Of a DNA stretch of 64,000 nucleotides, positions 35,266 through 47,092 are shown in pieces. The notes below the pieces were generated by a model. It had not been told where the DNA came from. It was given only the letters and a program-made list of their open reading frames with translations, and searched no databases. The stretch is taken from the NCBI GenBank assembly GCA_964019135.1, contig OZ025257.1, forward strand, positions 26,768,352 through 26,832,351, read 5' to 3'. The stretch comes from Arenicola marina. Its lineage: Eukaryota > Annelida > Polychaeta > Arenicolidae. How positions within the stretch are numbered: position 1 is the first letter of the stretch; each line of letters starts with the position of its first letter. The position numbers were made by a program, and so were the translations under genes.

Positions 35266-35271
35266 AATAAA
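35266..35271 (+). terminator. LINE polyadenylation signal
   Basis: AATAAA lies 8 bp before the poly(A) tract (35280-35300) and 37 bp after the ORF2 stop, which gives a very short 3' UTR. Confidence 0.85.
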
Positions 35272-35300
35272 ATCCTTATAAAAAAAAAAAAAAAAAAAAA

Positions 35301-35315
35301 TCAAGCATCCAACGC
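35301..35315. repeat. 3' target-site duplication of the LINE
   Basis: Exact copy of 30811-30825 directly after the poly(A) tail. Confidence 0.93.
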
Positions 35316-35384
35316 ATGAGGAAGCCTTATTTTTACCACATGATTGGATAAAAACAAAAGTGTCGTCAGTGAAGTATTGACAGC

Positions 35385-35960
35385 CTGGATCAGTCTATTA
35401 GCAGTCATGGCCTTTAGATCAGCTCTCGCCCTGCTCGAGTGGGAATGATTGGATGGCTTGTAGAGGGCCCTCGCCCAGCTCCAACAGGTGATTGAATAAC
35501 TAGCTGCTGGCATGTTGCATGAACATAACCAGACTCAGTCAGAGATGGAATCTTGTAGCACGTTGACTATAGATAAGCTACGACTGCTGATTTGTGTGGC
35601 ACCCCAGACGTATTTGTAACGAAAACGAGAAGCCAAAGTTGTGAGAACAAAACTGTATGGCAATACCAGAGCCCTCTGTCGGCTAGTTCCTTTGTGAGAT
35701 TGAAACGATGAATCAGGTGTAAAACTGCGAGATCTCTGGAGCGTATGAACGAACTTTGTCGCTTGTAATGACATGAGGGTAGATGGATAACCCAATCGAA
35801 ATTCATCTGGCGTGACGCAATGAAGGGAATCATGGATGATGGAAACACATTGGCCGAGCTAGGTCACTCACAATGGCAAGCTCGATTATCTAGGAGAATT
35901 TATTGCCTTAAAGACCGTGGTGCTTGCTTCCAAATGGCTACAAAAATAAAGGTGGTGAGC
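35385..35960 (-). repeat. U repeat fragment, - strand
   Basis: On the minus strand it matches the junction between consecutive U units. It starts near copy-1 position 7750, crosses the unit boundary near 35770-35800, then runs through the 'tcatgatctttcgcag' and 'tttatattcaacatgc' blocks to about 2290. A short inner duplication of the 'gcccagctcgag' block occurs at 35430-35490. Confidence 0.7.
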
Positions 35961-36186
35961 GACAAGTGAAGAGGAAGTGCATGATACCCACATGCATCCA
36001 AGAGCATATAATGCATAGGTATATAGAACCAAAGATATATCACGGCCGTACAATGTGCCCTAGCGCGTTAGGAGCCGTGGTAGCTAAACTTATGAGGTTA
36101 AAGACTGTGTTAAAGGCTAGCAGTTAATAACGGTGCCCCGACAAGTCCCAGCCAGCCAAACCGGGTGAAGCTGGGGCAGGTTCATC

Positions 36187-36336
36187 GGCACGTCGCAACT
36201 CGCCTGGTTGCAAGAAAGACGTTTGATTGGCTGGCGGGTGGGACTACGAACCGAGGTTGTGAAGCGGGGATACAGAGATGGGCACGTCGTAACCCGGATT
36301 TCAGTAAAGGAGTCGTGTGATTGGTTGGCGGTGGGT
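36187..36336. repeat. Two-copy tandem duplication with ATTGG boxes (promoter-like)
   Basis: A roughly 96-bp unit occurs twice ('gcacgtcgcaactcg...gattggctggcggg' at 36187-36236 and 'gcacgtcgtaacccg...gattggttggcggt' at 36283-36332). Each contains an inverted CCAAT box. The sequence after it has 'gataaac' and T-rich stretches near 36435-36470. The arrangement resembles the U3/R part of an LTR, but no paired LTR, primer-binding site or gag-pol frame is present, so only a solo LTR would be possible. Confidence 0.35.
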
Positions 36337-36809
36337 ATATGTATGAGAGAAGAGAGAACCGATAAAGGCAGACCCGGTGTAACCAGTCGTGACGTAGTCT
36401 AGATGTACTATATTGATGTATTGACGCTGCACGAGATAAACATTGCACCTTGAGTTTTTATTTTCCCCTAGCGTACCGCGACCGCTATATCCCCGCGGGA
36501 CTGAAGGCGCGATACGTGAAAGATATACGAAAGATGCTATGAAATATCACATGAGTTTCACGGAAATTTCAGGAATCAACCGTTTTAGTAGCATACCATG
36601 TGAATATAAAGCCATAAATAACAGTTGTTCCTCCATGTTTCAGCAAGCCTCGCATATGACTCACGTCTACCGTTACCTATAAACATGCATTTCGCGGCTC
36701 TAACATGGAAGATGGACCGAAATAACACTGAAGACTTTAACAGAAGGCAACCCATGGTGGCCCAGCTTGGCAGGAATCTGTGTGGAAACTAGACGACGCT
36801 ACCGAGATG

Positions 36810-37645
36810 TAGTTCAACTGCTTGCTTGAACTACTTGCCCGACAGAGGTCTCAAATAATATTGCGTTTAGCAATTCAGACACTTGTCCATATCAGAAGAG
36901 AATTGCTTGGTCAGTGGCCAGAACTATGTAACTTACTGTCGCCCCGGGCACCTCTCGCACCCCACGCGGCCCGTCGGCCCTGCCGCCCAGTTTAAAACAA
37001 TTTGTCCCACTTGGGGTGCCGCTAAATTGATCCCTAGAGGGCACCGTGGTCCAGGCAGCTATATCGACCTCATGCTCAGAATGTCCGTTGGCTTTACTTG
37101 AAGGACTGGCGCCCTGACTTGATCCGTGAGACAATCTCCCCCGCCAGACGGCGTCGTAAAGTGACGCCGCCTGGACCCGCTGAATTCCGCCATATACTGG
37201 TGTACTAAATACAGAACAGTTGTCCAATCTGCCGACCCCAGTAGGGCATGGTCCGAGTTATGGGACGCTCTATCCAGACACCCAGAGGTCGACCCATGGG
37301 GAAATAAATGAGCCGGGCCATAAAAACTACAGGTAAAATGGAAATAAATACCACATTGAAGCCAAGTAACGAGTGATTTGATAACGCAGTATGATCGATG
37401 CAGTGTATTTTCCAAAATATATGATCGACAACTTGTTGATGTTTTTCATCTAGACCGGCCCCATGCTGGGCAAGCCCTGTATGTCGCTAGCTCTCTCCAT
37501 GGTAACAAGACTCGGCCATGCGGTCACCGTCCCTGCCGAGGGCGTGACACCAGAACGTTGGCTCGCCCATATGTCCCCGTGAACCAGTGTCACAGCATAG
37601 CTCACGTATTACTCTCGCGCCGTCTTTACAATGACTAGATTAATA
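36810..37645 (+). repeat. U repeat fragment, + strand
   Basis: It matches copy-1 positions about 4570-5380, from 'gacagaggtctcaaa' through the GC-rich block, 'gtcgacccatggggaaa' (about 37288) and 'gatcgacaacttgttg'. The TATA element is degraded here ('actatgtaac' near 36926). It is the last U homology in the window. Confidence 0.75.
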
Positions 37646-39990
37646 GAATAGATTAAATAGATTGAAAACAAAACATGCTGATTTACACAGCATATGGGGA
37701 TTCGGGGTGGAAAAGAGAGCAGCAAACTTAGCTTGGGTTTCTGGGTGAATTGGGAATAAACTTATCGCGCAAATCTTCGTATAATGGATATATTATATGT
37801 GATATTCGTCTTCTATGATGCGCGTCCCTGATAGAATACAATAGTTGCAAAGTCTATCTTCCTTGTCTAACCTACCTCCCCCTTTCTCTATGGCCAAGTT
37901 ATGACTACTACACCGTAATCTAGATAGTGCCACTCAGTGGCGCCTGACTGTCGCCGGATTCAAATAACTTTCCAGCGCTAAAGCTGCCTTAAATTGGCAA
38001 GATGCGTCAAGCTTAGTGTAGCTTAGCTTGCTAAAGCTTAGGGTGATTAGCTGATCATGTGATTAACTGATGCACCGAAGTCATCGTTTTTTTTCTGATA
38101 TTTGCACGTGCGCTTTCTAAAGGAACTCGTTTCTAAGCAGGGATAACACATGTGGCTTGCTAAATGTTAAATACACTCCATTCTTACCCTGAAATGCCGT
38201 GTAGCATAGTGTATATTCTGTCCGGGGGGAGCAGCAGGTGCAGGTAAATTGGAGAGTCTGTGTCTGTTATATGATATTATTCATGTGGACAATTTGATGC
38301 GCAATGTCGCCTTCAGCCACCGGACGCCCCCCCCCCCCTCCCCCCTCCCCCTTTTGCCCATCTTGCCAGTCTCACCCCTCCCCCTCCTCCCCACTATATT
38401 GACGGGGAGTCTACATATCCCATACGTAGCGACAAACGATGAATTTGAAAAAAAGAAAGAATTAAACTCAATTTGGAGACTCAGCTGGGACCGCTGTTCT
38501 CCTGTGTATATCGGAGTCGAATGCCGAAAACATTATCGCGATCACATAGAACAAATAGATAATTATGCATAAAATATTTACTATCGCTCCTAGCCCCTTC
38601 GGGCGGGCCGGGCTGAGCAACTTGCTGCCAGGGTGGGGGGCGGGCAGATTAGGGGTAGGCCCACTGTTGCCGACATTGCCCGTGTTTCTGGCATCTCCCG
38701 AGGGGTGGGGGGCACTACATATAGTTTGCTATTTGCATATGTGCCGCCCAAATGAACCCTTTTTGACGCCTTTTTTTCTCTCAATCCCCGGAGCAGAAAT
38801 GTGCAATTTCTAAAGGTTTTTTTTCTTCTCAAATTGCAGGCCTTGACTTTGTATTCCAGTTAATATCGAAAGTGTTTAAATTAAATTTCAGCTCTTGACT
38901 ATATATTCCAGCGCTGATATAAAAACATGGCGTAACCAGTCTCGGAGGATTCCAAGGGATATGTTCAAGGGATAGAATGGGAGGGTGACTCAATAAGTTA
39001 AGGGCGAAATCGAAAAATGGTGAGATGACTCCTCACCTCGAGCCCCATCTCCCCCCCCCCCCCCGCCAGCCCCTGTCCCAACCCCCAGATACCGGACCAA
39101 CCGAGATCAGGGTGGCGGTTCTCTATCTGCCCAAACTGACCATTAACCTGACCCACTGCTGCGAGAAACACCCGGGTATCATGGCGTTTTTAATTATAAA
39201 CAAGTATCATCTTGGTAGACAGTTGGGGGTCACCGGTTCTTGCTGCTACTTCCTGCAAAGCCAATATAAAAATACCTGAGCGGGGGTCTTGGGGGTCGGA
39301 CCTCCTCCCCCTTGTTGAGGGAGGATGCTCTTGAGATGTGGACGCCACACCCGCATTTTTGTACTGCCGTAGATCCCCATACTATTATGTGGACCGCCTA
39401 TTTTGGTTGAACCCCCCCCCCCCGCCCAGATGGTACCAATTTCAAGCCCAAAGTGCCCACCCCCCCCCCCCCCCTCTCAAATTCTCAACATTCCTGGATC
39501 TACGCCATCATGTGACGCCCACGTGATTGTCTCCGAGATCCGCCCCTGGTACCCCAGATTGTTCCAGTCCAGCCGCCGGAAGCACGGGATTTAAATTAAT
39601 CGTCCATCTTCCCATCGCCCTCTTCGCGTTAAATACCCAGATGTTAATCCCCTTGTGGCCAGCAATCTTCGATCAAGCATCTGGAACTATCATGTCACTC
39701 CACCTGCCACCCTGGCCCCACCCCATCCCCTCCTCCAACACACAACACCCCTTCCTAGCACCCCCCCCCCCATCCCGGCATTGCATCCAACCCCAAATCC
39801 AATACCGACACATTGAGCATAATGGCCACAACCCCCAAGAGAGCCTCAGCCCCCTAACTGTTTATAATTGACTGACATTATTATCGACAACGCCTCCCAA
39901 CGGAGCTGGCTTCGCGATCCTTTGGTCTTCCGCTACATCTCATCAGTTCGGCTATGTGGTCGGGTTGAGGCCTGAAGTTGTTAGTGGACT
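37646..39990. other. Unrecognised sequence with poly-C tracts
   Basis: No U or V homology. C-rich runs occur at about 38327-38400, 39050-39064, 39410-39425 and 39458-39475. Proline-rich frames across them are composition artefacts. No gene is supported. Confidence 0.35.
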
Positions 39991-39994
39991 GCTA

Positions 39995-40262
39995 TCTCCG
40001 CCCGTGGTCTCCGACTGTCTTATGTGGCTACAGTCTCGGCCACTAAGTCTCGGGATGTAGTCTTAACCTGTAGTCCCGGCCTGTTTGGTTTCTCGCTATA
40101 GTCTCGGCTTGTAATCTCGGCTTGAGGTCTCGGCCTGTAATCTCGGCCTGTAGTCTCGGACTGTAATCTCAGGCTGGATTACAGGCCTGTTTGATCTCTC
40201 GCCGTAGTCTCGGCCTGTAGTCCCGGCCTGCTTTGTCTCTCGCTGTAGTCTCGCATTTCCTT
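39995..40262. repeat. 13-bp minisatellite ('tctcggcctgtag')
   Basis: Repeated 13-bp units alternate 'tctcggcctgtag', 'tctcggcttgtaa' and 'tctcggactgtaa', with a few longer variants. There are about 15-18 recognisable units, most regular at 40090-40260. Reverse-strand frames give periodic Arg/Asp/Tyr-rich peptides that are artefacts of the repeat. Confidence 0.75.
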
Positions 40263-42600
40263 CTTGCTCGTCCAGAACCAATGATTAAGTGTCCCTGGCG
40301 ACTTGCGGCACACCCGCCGGAAATCTACAGCACGGTGAGGCATGGCAGTCACTCCTGCGCGACCCTGGAGAATTAAACCGCGAGACGGCGCGGGGCAAGT
40401 GTTTACAAAACCCCTTCTCGGTGACGTCAATGTTTTGTCTACGGCTGTTTTGTTCAGAACGCTGACTGGGACTCGAGAGGTGGATGAGAGATGTCCGTTG
40501 GCGGGATCCAAGCCAAAGGCATTGCAACAAGAGTCAAACCGATAGCTAGCGACAAGACTTCGATCATCCTATTGATTCCTGGTCTTCCCTGTTCTATATG
40601 GTCCACATGTAACCACGAAAACGACTATGAATTGTTTTTTTCACGATGTTAATTTACCACAGTAATTGAAATACGACTCTATGTCAAACCCCGAGCTCCA
40701 TCAATGTTAAACTGCATACAGCTCTTTGCCGGAAATCTCGGACACATCATTTTGCCGACTAATGGGGGGATAAAAATGACTTGCAGTGCGGTGCCAAATA
40801 CCGTGGAAGCCACACGGAACAGTGGTGCCATCTAGTGAATTAATCACCCCTGAGTATCAAGTACAGAACTCCAGGCCCTCTAGGCACGAGTGACTTTAAA
40901 TGGGGCAGACAGAATATAGCGTAAGCGGGACGCCCTCTGCCGGGAGATCGCTCCAATAGATGTGTAGGAAAAGTAACTTTGTCCACCACTTACAAACAAA
41001 ACTGCCCTGTTAATTCTTAACACTATATGTTTATTAATGCAATAAGGATATCTAATTGTGTTCTGTATGCGTTGACACTGATCATTATGACTGTTATCAT
41101 ACACACATCTCGAGCCAGTACGTATAACAAAAAAAAACGCATGCGACGTCAAACGTCAATGCCAATTATGCAAAAAGGTATAGGCATGTCAGCCAGCCTG
41201 TTGGCCTCAAACACCAGGGCAGCAGATCCAGGGGGTCACCGAGGTGTCCTGTGGCCGGTCCGAAGAATCCAGCTCTTTCCGCCAGTGCCCACACTGTCTA
41301 ATTTTAATGAAAACATGTGTATGATAAAAACTATAGCTGTTGGTTGGTTTTAATTGTGAACTGTGTTGACTAGAGTGACATCCAGTGGTGTGTGGGTGGA
41401 TTTAGGGTGCAGACCGGTTTTCAATGCAAAGTGTATGGCATATGACGGTGCCTGTTGGCCGAAGCCCCAGACTCCCCCACCCCCCCCCCCTCCCACCCTA
41501 TTTTAGTCACCCCGTCTTGGAGAAAAACGATACCTTAAAAATGATATCGCGAATATCGAGGAATTCATTGCAATAACGGATCGCGGTAAATACGGAAAGG
41601 ATTTTCGCGTTGAACCAGGAATTCCAAGGATACCAAACCCAAAAAATTGCCCACAGCTAATCGCGAATCTACAAGAATTTCTGGACGCCAATCGCTGAGA
41701 TCGGAAACGGTATCGAAAAAAACCTCTATTGTCACAATCCTGGTTCCAGCGACCCTTGCGCACGAAGTTTTGTCATTTACAGTATAGCGAAGTCTGTCTG
41801 TCGGAGGGTATTGTCTCGCTACCTCTCCGAATGTTTAAGCAGCCTACTTACATGCGCCATCTTAGTTTTATTACATGTTAGAATCAAGACTAAAGTATCT
41901 CAAAATTATGACGAATATGTTTTATATCTCTTTGAGTCTGTTAAACCACAATTTCAACATAAAACTGTGCGGTTTATTTATATCGCGGGCGGACGTCCTA
42001 GCGAGCCGCGGTCGACATGACACAGAATACCGAACAGCGAACAGGCGCGCAGGGATATAAAGCCGGCCACCAACTTCTGCTCCGATGAACAAATTTGTTA
42101 CTCTCCGGATAGCCCACAGGCTTTCAGGATTGAAATTCAAGACAGAATATACTTATTTGACATGGAGAAGAGGTTGGTAATACAAAAAATTACAGAATAT
42201 ATTGCTTTAACTTGAAAAAGGTTATATTACGACAAGATCACGTGACTGCCACGTGACTGTCGTGTCGTGATTCGCAACAGACCACCAATCTCGTCACCCA
42301 CAAATCTGTCTAAATGCAACAGTGGCACGCTATCGTTCCCTGTCGTAAATCTACACGCCATCACTTCCTCACTGTAACCTGTCAGATTTCACCCGTCGAG
42401 TCGCCATGGCGGCCACCAGGGAGGGGGGGAGGGAGGGCCAACCCCGCCCGCCAAGATGCGAGCTATCGTTATGCGTTATGGCTTTATTCTTCCCCTTTAC
42501 GAGCTAACCGCCCCATGAATGCCATGCGGCACGTAGCGCCTTGGAGAGTGATTTAGACGGAGCGCCACCTCCCGAGACGCCCGGTAAACACGGCGACAAT
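40263..42600. other. Unrecognised sequence
   Basis: I see no repeat family, RNA gene or motif-bearing frame. The longest frame (about 41027-41353, 108 codons) has a short hydrophobic stretch near its start but no other support. Confidence 0.35.
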
Positions 42601-42659
42601 CGTGGGCCGAATGCCAAATGCAGCGGGTGTACTTTTTATCACCGGGTTGTATACGTTGT

Positions 42660-43420
42660 TCAAACAGAGCCCCCCCCCCCCCACTCCCCCCTTCGGCCCG
42701 ACCAGGGGCGTGTGGGTTGGGGGGAGGGGGGGGGGAGGGCTGGGGGATGGAGGAGGCCGATGGGGACTGGTGGCTGTCCTCTGAACTACCGTACTTTATT
42801 GGACGACCCGACAATTAACGCTACATCAGCATGGAGGCGGATGTAACGGCTCCCCAGAGGCGTTCTGTAACCCCACCCCGTCCCACCCCCTGCCACGACC
42901 CCATGCTCCCCCGCCTCACCCTCTCCCACCCACTGCCACGATCCCATGCACCCCCGCCTCACCCCGTCCCACCCCCCGCCACGACCCATTGCAACCCCCC
43001 TTCCCCCTTCCCGATACCGCGTTCTGTTCACTCACTCTGCCCTTCGCTCTCCCTCTCTCCTCCACCCCGCCACCCCGCCACCCCGCCCCGAAGCAGAGCA
43101 AACAGCGTCGGTTCCGCTCTACCGTTGCAGGTGAAGTCGAGCGCAAAGCCAGATTGGCACGCATTGGTAGAGGACATCAGAATAAGGATCTTTTCTGTTG
43201 TTGCCCTGGCTAACCCCCCCCCCCACCCCAAGAAAAAGAGAGGAAAAAAAACCCGTCAATGGCTGTCCTGGGAATTGTTATCCCATGCAGCACCCTGGGG
43301 CCTGGCTGCCCCCCCCCCCTTCCGCCCCCCACCCATGCCTTCCACCACCACCACCACCACCCTCACACCACCACAACCACCACCACCACCAAAAGGCCTC
43401 GGGCCGCAGCCAGGTCACAA
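42660..43420. repeat. C/G-rich low-complexity tract with a 43-bp tandem repeat and CCA microsatellite
   Basis: A C-run (about 42671-42682) is followed by a G-run (about 42719-42737). A 43-bp unit ('ctgccacgatcccatgcacc...') occurs about 2.3 times at 42889-42990, and a CCA/CAC microsatellite lies at 43335-43392. Proline/histidine-rich frames of up to 202 codons on the + strand and glycine-rich ones on the - strand result from this composition. Confidence 0.7.
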
Positions 43421-43873
43421 TTACACGGTCTATGAGTGAGTGGCCTCCTCGTCTCCCGACCAGTACCACCGACTGCGATCTGGCAGCAGCCGAGCGGTCA
43501 ACCACACAGACATAACTTCTATTGCCACAGAAGAAACCCTTTTTTAACGGCGCCTTAACGTCTTACCGCCAAATTAAACACCCATAGAAATGGGCGATAT
43601 GAAGTCATAGGCTTCCTTTATTGATTTTGCTTTTTTAGCTTTTTCAGACCTTTTTCAATTGATAATCGGTTGTTTTATAAAAATTACATAATTTAATCCA
43701 CCGTGAGGAGGTATTTATTAATAAAGGTCTGGTATATACTGCAATGATATGCTGCATTAAAATAGTTCGGCACTAAGGTGGAGGTGATCTGTGAAAAATA
43801 TCACACATCCTGATCCACAATATTTGATATCAAATAAAAAAAAAATTATAAAAAAAATCCACAATATCCCAAT

Positions 43874-44080
43874 ATGCGATGGAGAAAGTATTGTAAAGAA
43901 GAGAATACGAAGTATACGTTGTTAGAGAATGAACACGTTAAATTGGTTGAGAGTAATAAGAAGATTTGCAATGCTATTTATGAACTTATTCAGGTTCTCA
44001 AGGCGGAGAAGCAAAAGCGACAAAAATCGAGGGCTGATAAGCTATACATCGATGTTACCTTTGAAATGTATATTGGATGA
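43874..44080 (+). CDS. Small hypothetical ORF with coiled-coil character
   Basis: A 68-residue frame in AT-rich DNA. Residues about 16-52 are rich in Leu, Glu, Lys and Asn with hydrophobic positions in heptad-like spacing (LLENEHVKLVESNKK, then IYELIQVLKAEKQKRQ), which would suit a short coiled coil. About 100 bp downstream another small frame starts at 44180 (ATG, 38 codons, acidic start MSDSSEG), directly after a splice-acceptor-like 'ctttttcag'. These could be exons of an unrecognised gene or relics of a mobile element. No family is recognised and coding status is uncertain. Confidence 0.22.
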   Translation: MRWRKYCKEENTKYTLLENEHVKLVESNKKICNAIYELIQVLKAEKQKRQKSRADKLYIDVTFEMYIG

Positions 44081-44478
44081 AACATTACGCAGCTTTCAAT
44101 TGATATTTTCTGTTTTGATGTCGAACTAATACATTTCCCCATCTGTGCAATTTAGTAAACACCAAGAACTTTTTCAGGAATGTCGGATAGTTCAGAAGGT
44201 ATGGAGGGATCTGTAGACATGGCTGGAGGCGATACAGACCACAGGGAAAGATCTGTATATGGATTGCTTTTAAAATCGGTGATGCTCGGGGGTTGAAGGC
44301 ACCGATGAAAATATTTTTAAATCACGCAGTATATAAGTTTTTAAATCGCACAGTATATATGTTTTTAAAGCATGCAGTATATATATATGGAGGTAAATGG
44401 AAGAATTACGTGGTAACAGCAGTCATATTTCATTATGTTTACCAAGAAATGGAAAAAATGTCTACTGGTGATCGGGAT

Positions 44479-44706
44479 AGAAATGATATAATGTTAGAAA
44501 TGATATAATGTTAGAAATGATATAATGTTAGAAATGATATAATGCTAGAAATGATATAATGCTAGAAATGATATAATGTTAGAAATTATTTAATGTTAGA
44601 AATGATATAATGTGAGAAATGATATAATGTTAGAAATGATATAATGTTAGAACTGACACAATGTCAGAAATGATATAATGTTAGAAATGATATAATGTTA
44701 GAAATA
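44479..44706. repeat. 17-bp minisatellite ('aatgatataatgttaga')
   Basis: About 13 head-to-tail copies of a 17-bp AT-rich unit with few substitutions ('gctagaaatgatataat', 'gtgagaaatgatataat', one 'ctgacacaatgtc' variant). The array is homogeneous, so probably recently expanded. Confidence 0.9.
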
Positions 44707-46455
44707 TATAAAGAGCAAGGTATCTTGTAATTGTAACAAACGTCGCATTTATCGGATAATAATAAAAGTGTGCGACGCTCAATGGGACATTGGTAAAGAG
44801 GACATGAGTATGGGGCCAGGGAGGGGGGCACTGGGAAGAGGGGCGGGGGGGGGCAGGGAGACGCTTCGGAGAGTTAGAGCTGCTTATAATACATCATGCA
44901 ATCTGAGATGTTCCTTATTGCATCGATAGAAACGCGTGGTCTGCAATTTCTAAAACGGCATGTAGTTTAAGACAGAACTGTGCATCTTATGTGGAAAAGT
45001 GTGGCTTTCTGGTGCGATACAATTTAGGTTGTTACTACCGGTGTCGCAGTTTGACAGGTTGCATTCTTACTATACAAACGAGACCAATCGATTGGTGTCG
45101 AAACTATCTCGAAAAATTAAGGTATATATATATATACCTGTGGCTAATTGCTAATTAACCCCTCCCGGTCGTACTTATTTCTCCCCTTTCTATATACATT
45201 AGTGGAGTACGGGTACAAACTTGTAACGTGGCAACGTGGGTTTGTGAAAAGGGCGTAGTCAGCTTGATAATACATGTAGAAGGAGTGGGCACTACACGTG
45301 TTCACGCCTCGTACATTGTGGTCTGAGAGTTGCTTCTCACTCCCAGTGGGCCGTGATCCATTGTAAAATCAGTATCCGGGAGAACACACTCGGACTCGGG
45401 GTTAGAAAACGTGGCATGTATAGTTTCGCTGCCCGGAGCCGAAGGGTTTTTCACGACGCAAATGTCCTATCCTGAGGATATGGGCGACTCCGATAAAACC
45501 ATCTCGTCCTAGAACTAAGACCTATATACATATATATCTTGGACGGCCGTCTGAACATACATTGAGCCTTTGCTCCATCTTTTGCATCTGTTTGACTAAA
45601 AGGCAAAAACAAATTGTTGGCCAACTGGGAAGACACAGGTTTGCCTGCCATTCCAAGAAGCCGGGAGTAAATGGGTCCGAGGCGGAGGAGGTGCGGGGGG
45701 GGGGGGGGGGTACGCGTGTGCTATTGTCTCTTCCCCTGGGTCAGACATTGATGTCGGTTTATAGTGGAGTGGATGCCACAGGTTTTTTTTAACCTCCCTC
45801 CAAAAAGGGGAGGTAGGGACGGTCGCCAAGGAAGGCACAGACATTACGATGCCTTATTCATCTGCCATGTTTCTAGTGAAACCGAAGCCCCTTTTTTCTG
45901 TTTTTAGCACATACACACACAGATACACACACCCGTTCGTGGTTTGCTTGGTTACACCCGTGAGCCACATCCGAGAGGGTACTCTGTTCGAAGTAGGACC
46001 TGGTCGAGGGGATCATTCTACTCGTTGAAAACCTCGCAAGATAAATAATGTTTATGCAACAGAAAGACACTTCATGTTCATCTTGTAAGAACATTTCAGC
46101 ATTTGAGGGCGAACCTCCCGGCACGATGGCTGGTCTGGCATAGCTAACTAGATCCAACCCCTCTCTATCCACCAGGCCATTGGCTCCGCCCCCCCCCCCC
46201 CACCACCCTCTATACATACACACACACACAGTCTTAAGGTTGACTCCTTCATTGCTTCGGATTCCCAAATAAATCTTCCCTCTTTTCACACATGCCGTGT
46301 GGTCCACTTTCCCAGCCGTGGCCATCATATTGCTGGAGATGTAATGAACCCGATGTAAGAATGGATGACGAACGGGATGATGGGAGGCGAGTGGGTGATG
46401 GTCAGGGGCTGGCGGAATTGGGCAGGGGGGACGGGGGGGGGGGGGGCTTAGGATT
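44707..46455. other. Unrecognised sequence with G-run and CA microsatellites
   Basis: It holds short TA (45122-45137) and CA/ACAC (about 45907-45930, 46207-46229) microsatellites, G-runs (about 45696-45710 and 46433-46447) and a C-run (about 46191-46202). A 201-codon minus-strand frame (46478-45873) crosses several of these low-complexity tracts and has no recognisable domain, so it is not called as a gene. Confidence 0.35.
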
Positions 46456-47092
46456 GTGCACACATATAGTGTACACATCTATTCCTGTCAGAGTGTACAC
46501 ATATATTACGGTCAGTGTACACACCCATTACCTTCAGAGTGTACACACCTATCACCTTCAGTGTACACACCTATCACCTTCAGTGTACAAACCTATTACT
46601 GCCAGCATGTACACACGTTAACTTCAGTGTTCACACCGGCTACCTTCAATTTACAAACCTATTACCTTCAGTGTAAAACCTGTTACGTTCCGTGTACACA
46701 CCTATTACCGTCAGTGTACACACCTCTTACCTTCAGTGTACACACCTCTTACCGTCAGTGTACACACCTATTACCGTCAGTGTACACACCTATTACCTTC
46801 AGTGTACACACCTCTTACCGTCAGTGTACACACCTATTACCGTCAGTGTACACACCTATTACCTTCAGTGTACACACCTGTTACCTTCAGTGTGCACACC
46901 TGATACCTTCAGTGTACACACCTGTTACCGTCAGTGTACACACCTGTCACCTTCAGTGTACACACCTGTTACCTTCAGTGTGCACACCTGTTACCTTCAG
47001 TTTACGCACCGGTTACCGTCAGTGTACACACCTGTTACCGTCAGTGTACACACCTGTTACCTTCAGTGTACACACCTATTACCGTCGGAGTG
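46456..47092. repeat. 22-bp minisatellite containing GTGTACAC
   Basis: About 28 copies of a 22-bp unit, 'cagtgtacacacctattacc' plus 2 bp, each with the palindrome GTGTACAC and alternating 'gttaccttcagt' / 'attaccgtcagt' variants. As 22 is not a multiple of three, one long frame (231 codons) runs through all three phases with a 22-residue period. It is a repeat artefact. Confidence 0.93.

Larger units (their letters stand above)
30826..35300 (+). mobile_element. Tx1/L1-like non-LTR retrotransposon, 5'-truncated, near-intact ORF2
   Basis: A 4,475-bp element lies between perfect 15-bp target-site duplications and ends in AATAAA (35266-35271) and about 21 A's (35280-35300). It contains the 3' part of ORF1 (to 31142), an ORF1-ORF2 gap, and ORF2 (31475-35228) split by one frameshift. 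The endonuclease is of APE type, and the domain order and long thumb resemble the Tx1 branch of the L1 superfamily. Exact duplication, a pure poly(A) tail and a single disabling change point to a recent insertion. The 5' end falls inside ORF1, so this copy could not be autonomous even without the frameshift. Confidence 0.93.

Noticed and set aside
36125-36480. Full LTR retrotransposon
   Set aside because: No second LTR, primer-binding site or gag/pol frame is in the neighbourhood; at most a solo LTR.
42831-43439. 202-codon proline/histidine-rich frame
   Set aside because: It crosses C-runs, a 43-bp tandem repeat and a CCA microsatellite, and has no domain.
45873-46478. 201-codon minus-strand frame
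   Set aside because: It crosses poly-C, poly-G and CA microsatellites, and the remaining part has no recognisable motif.
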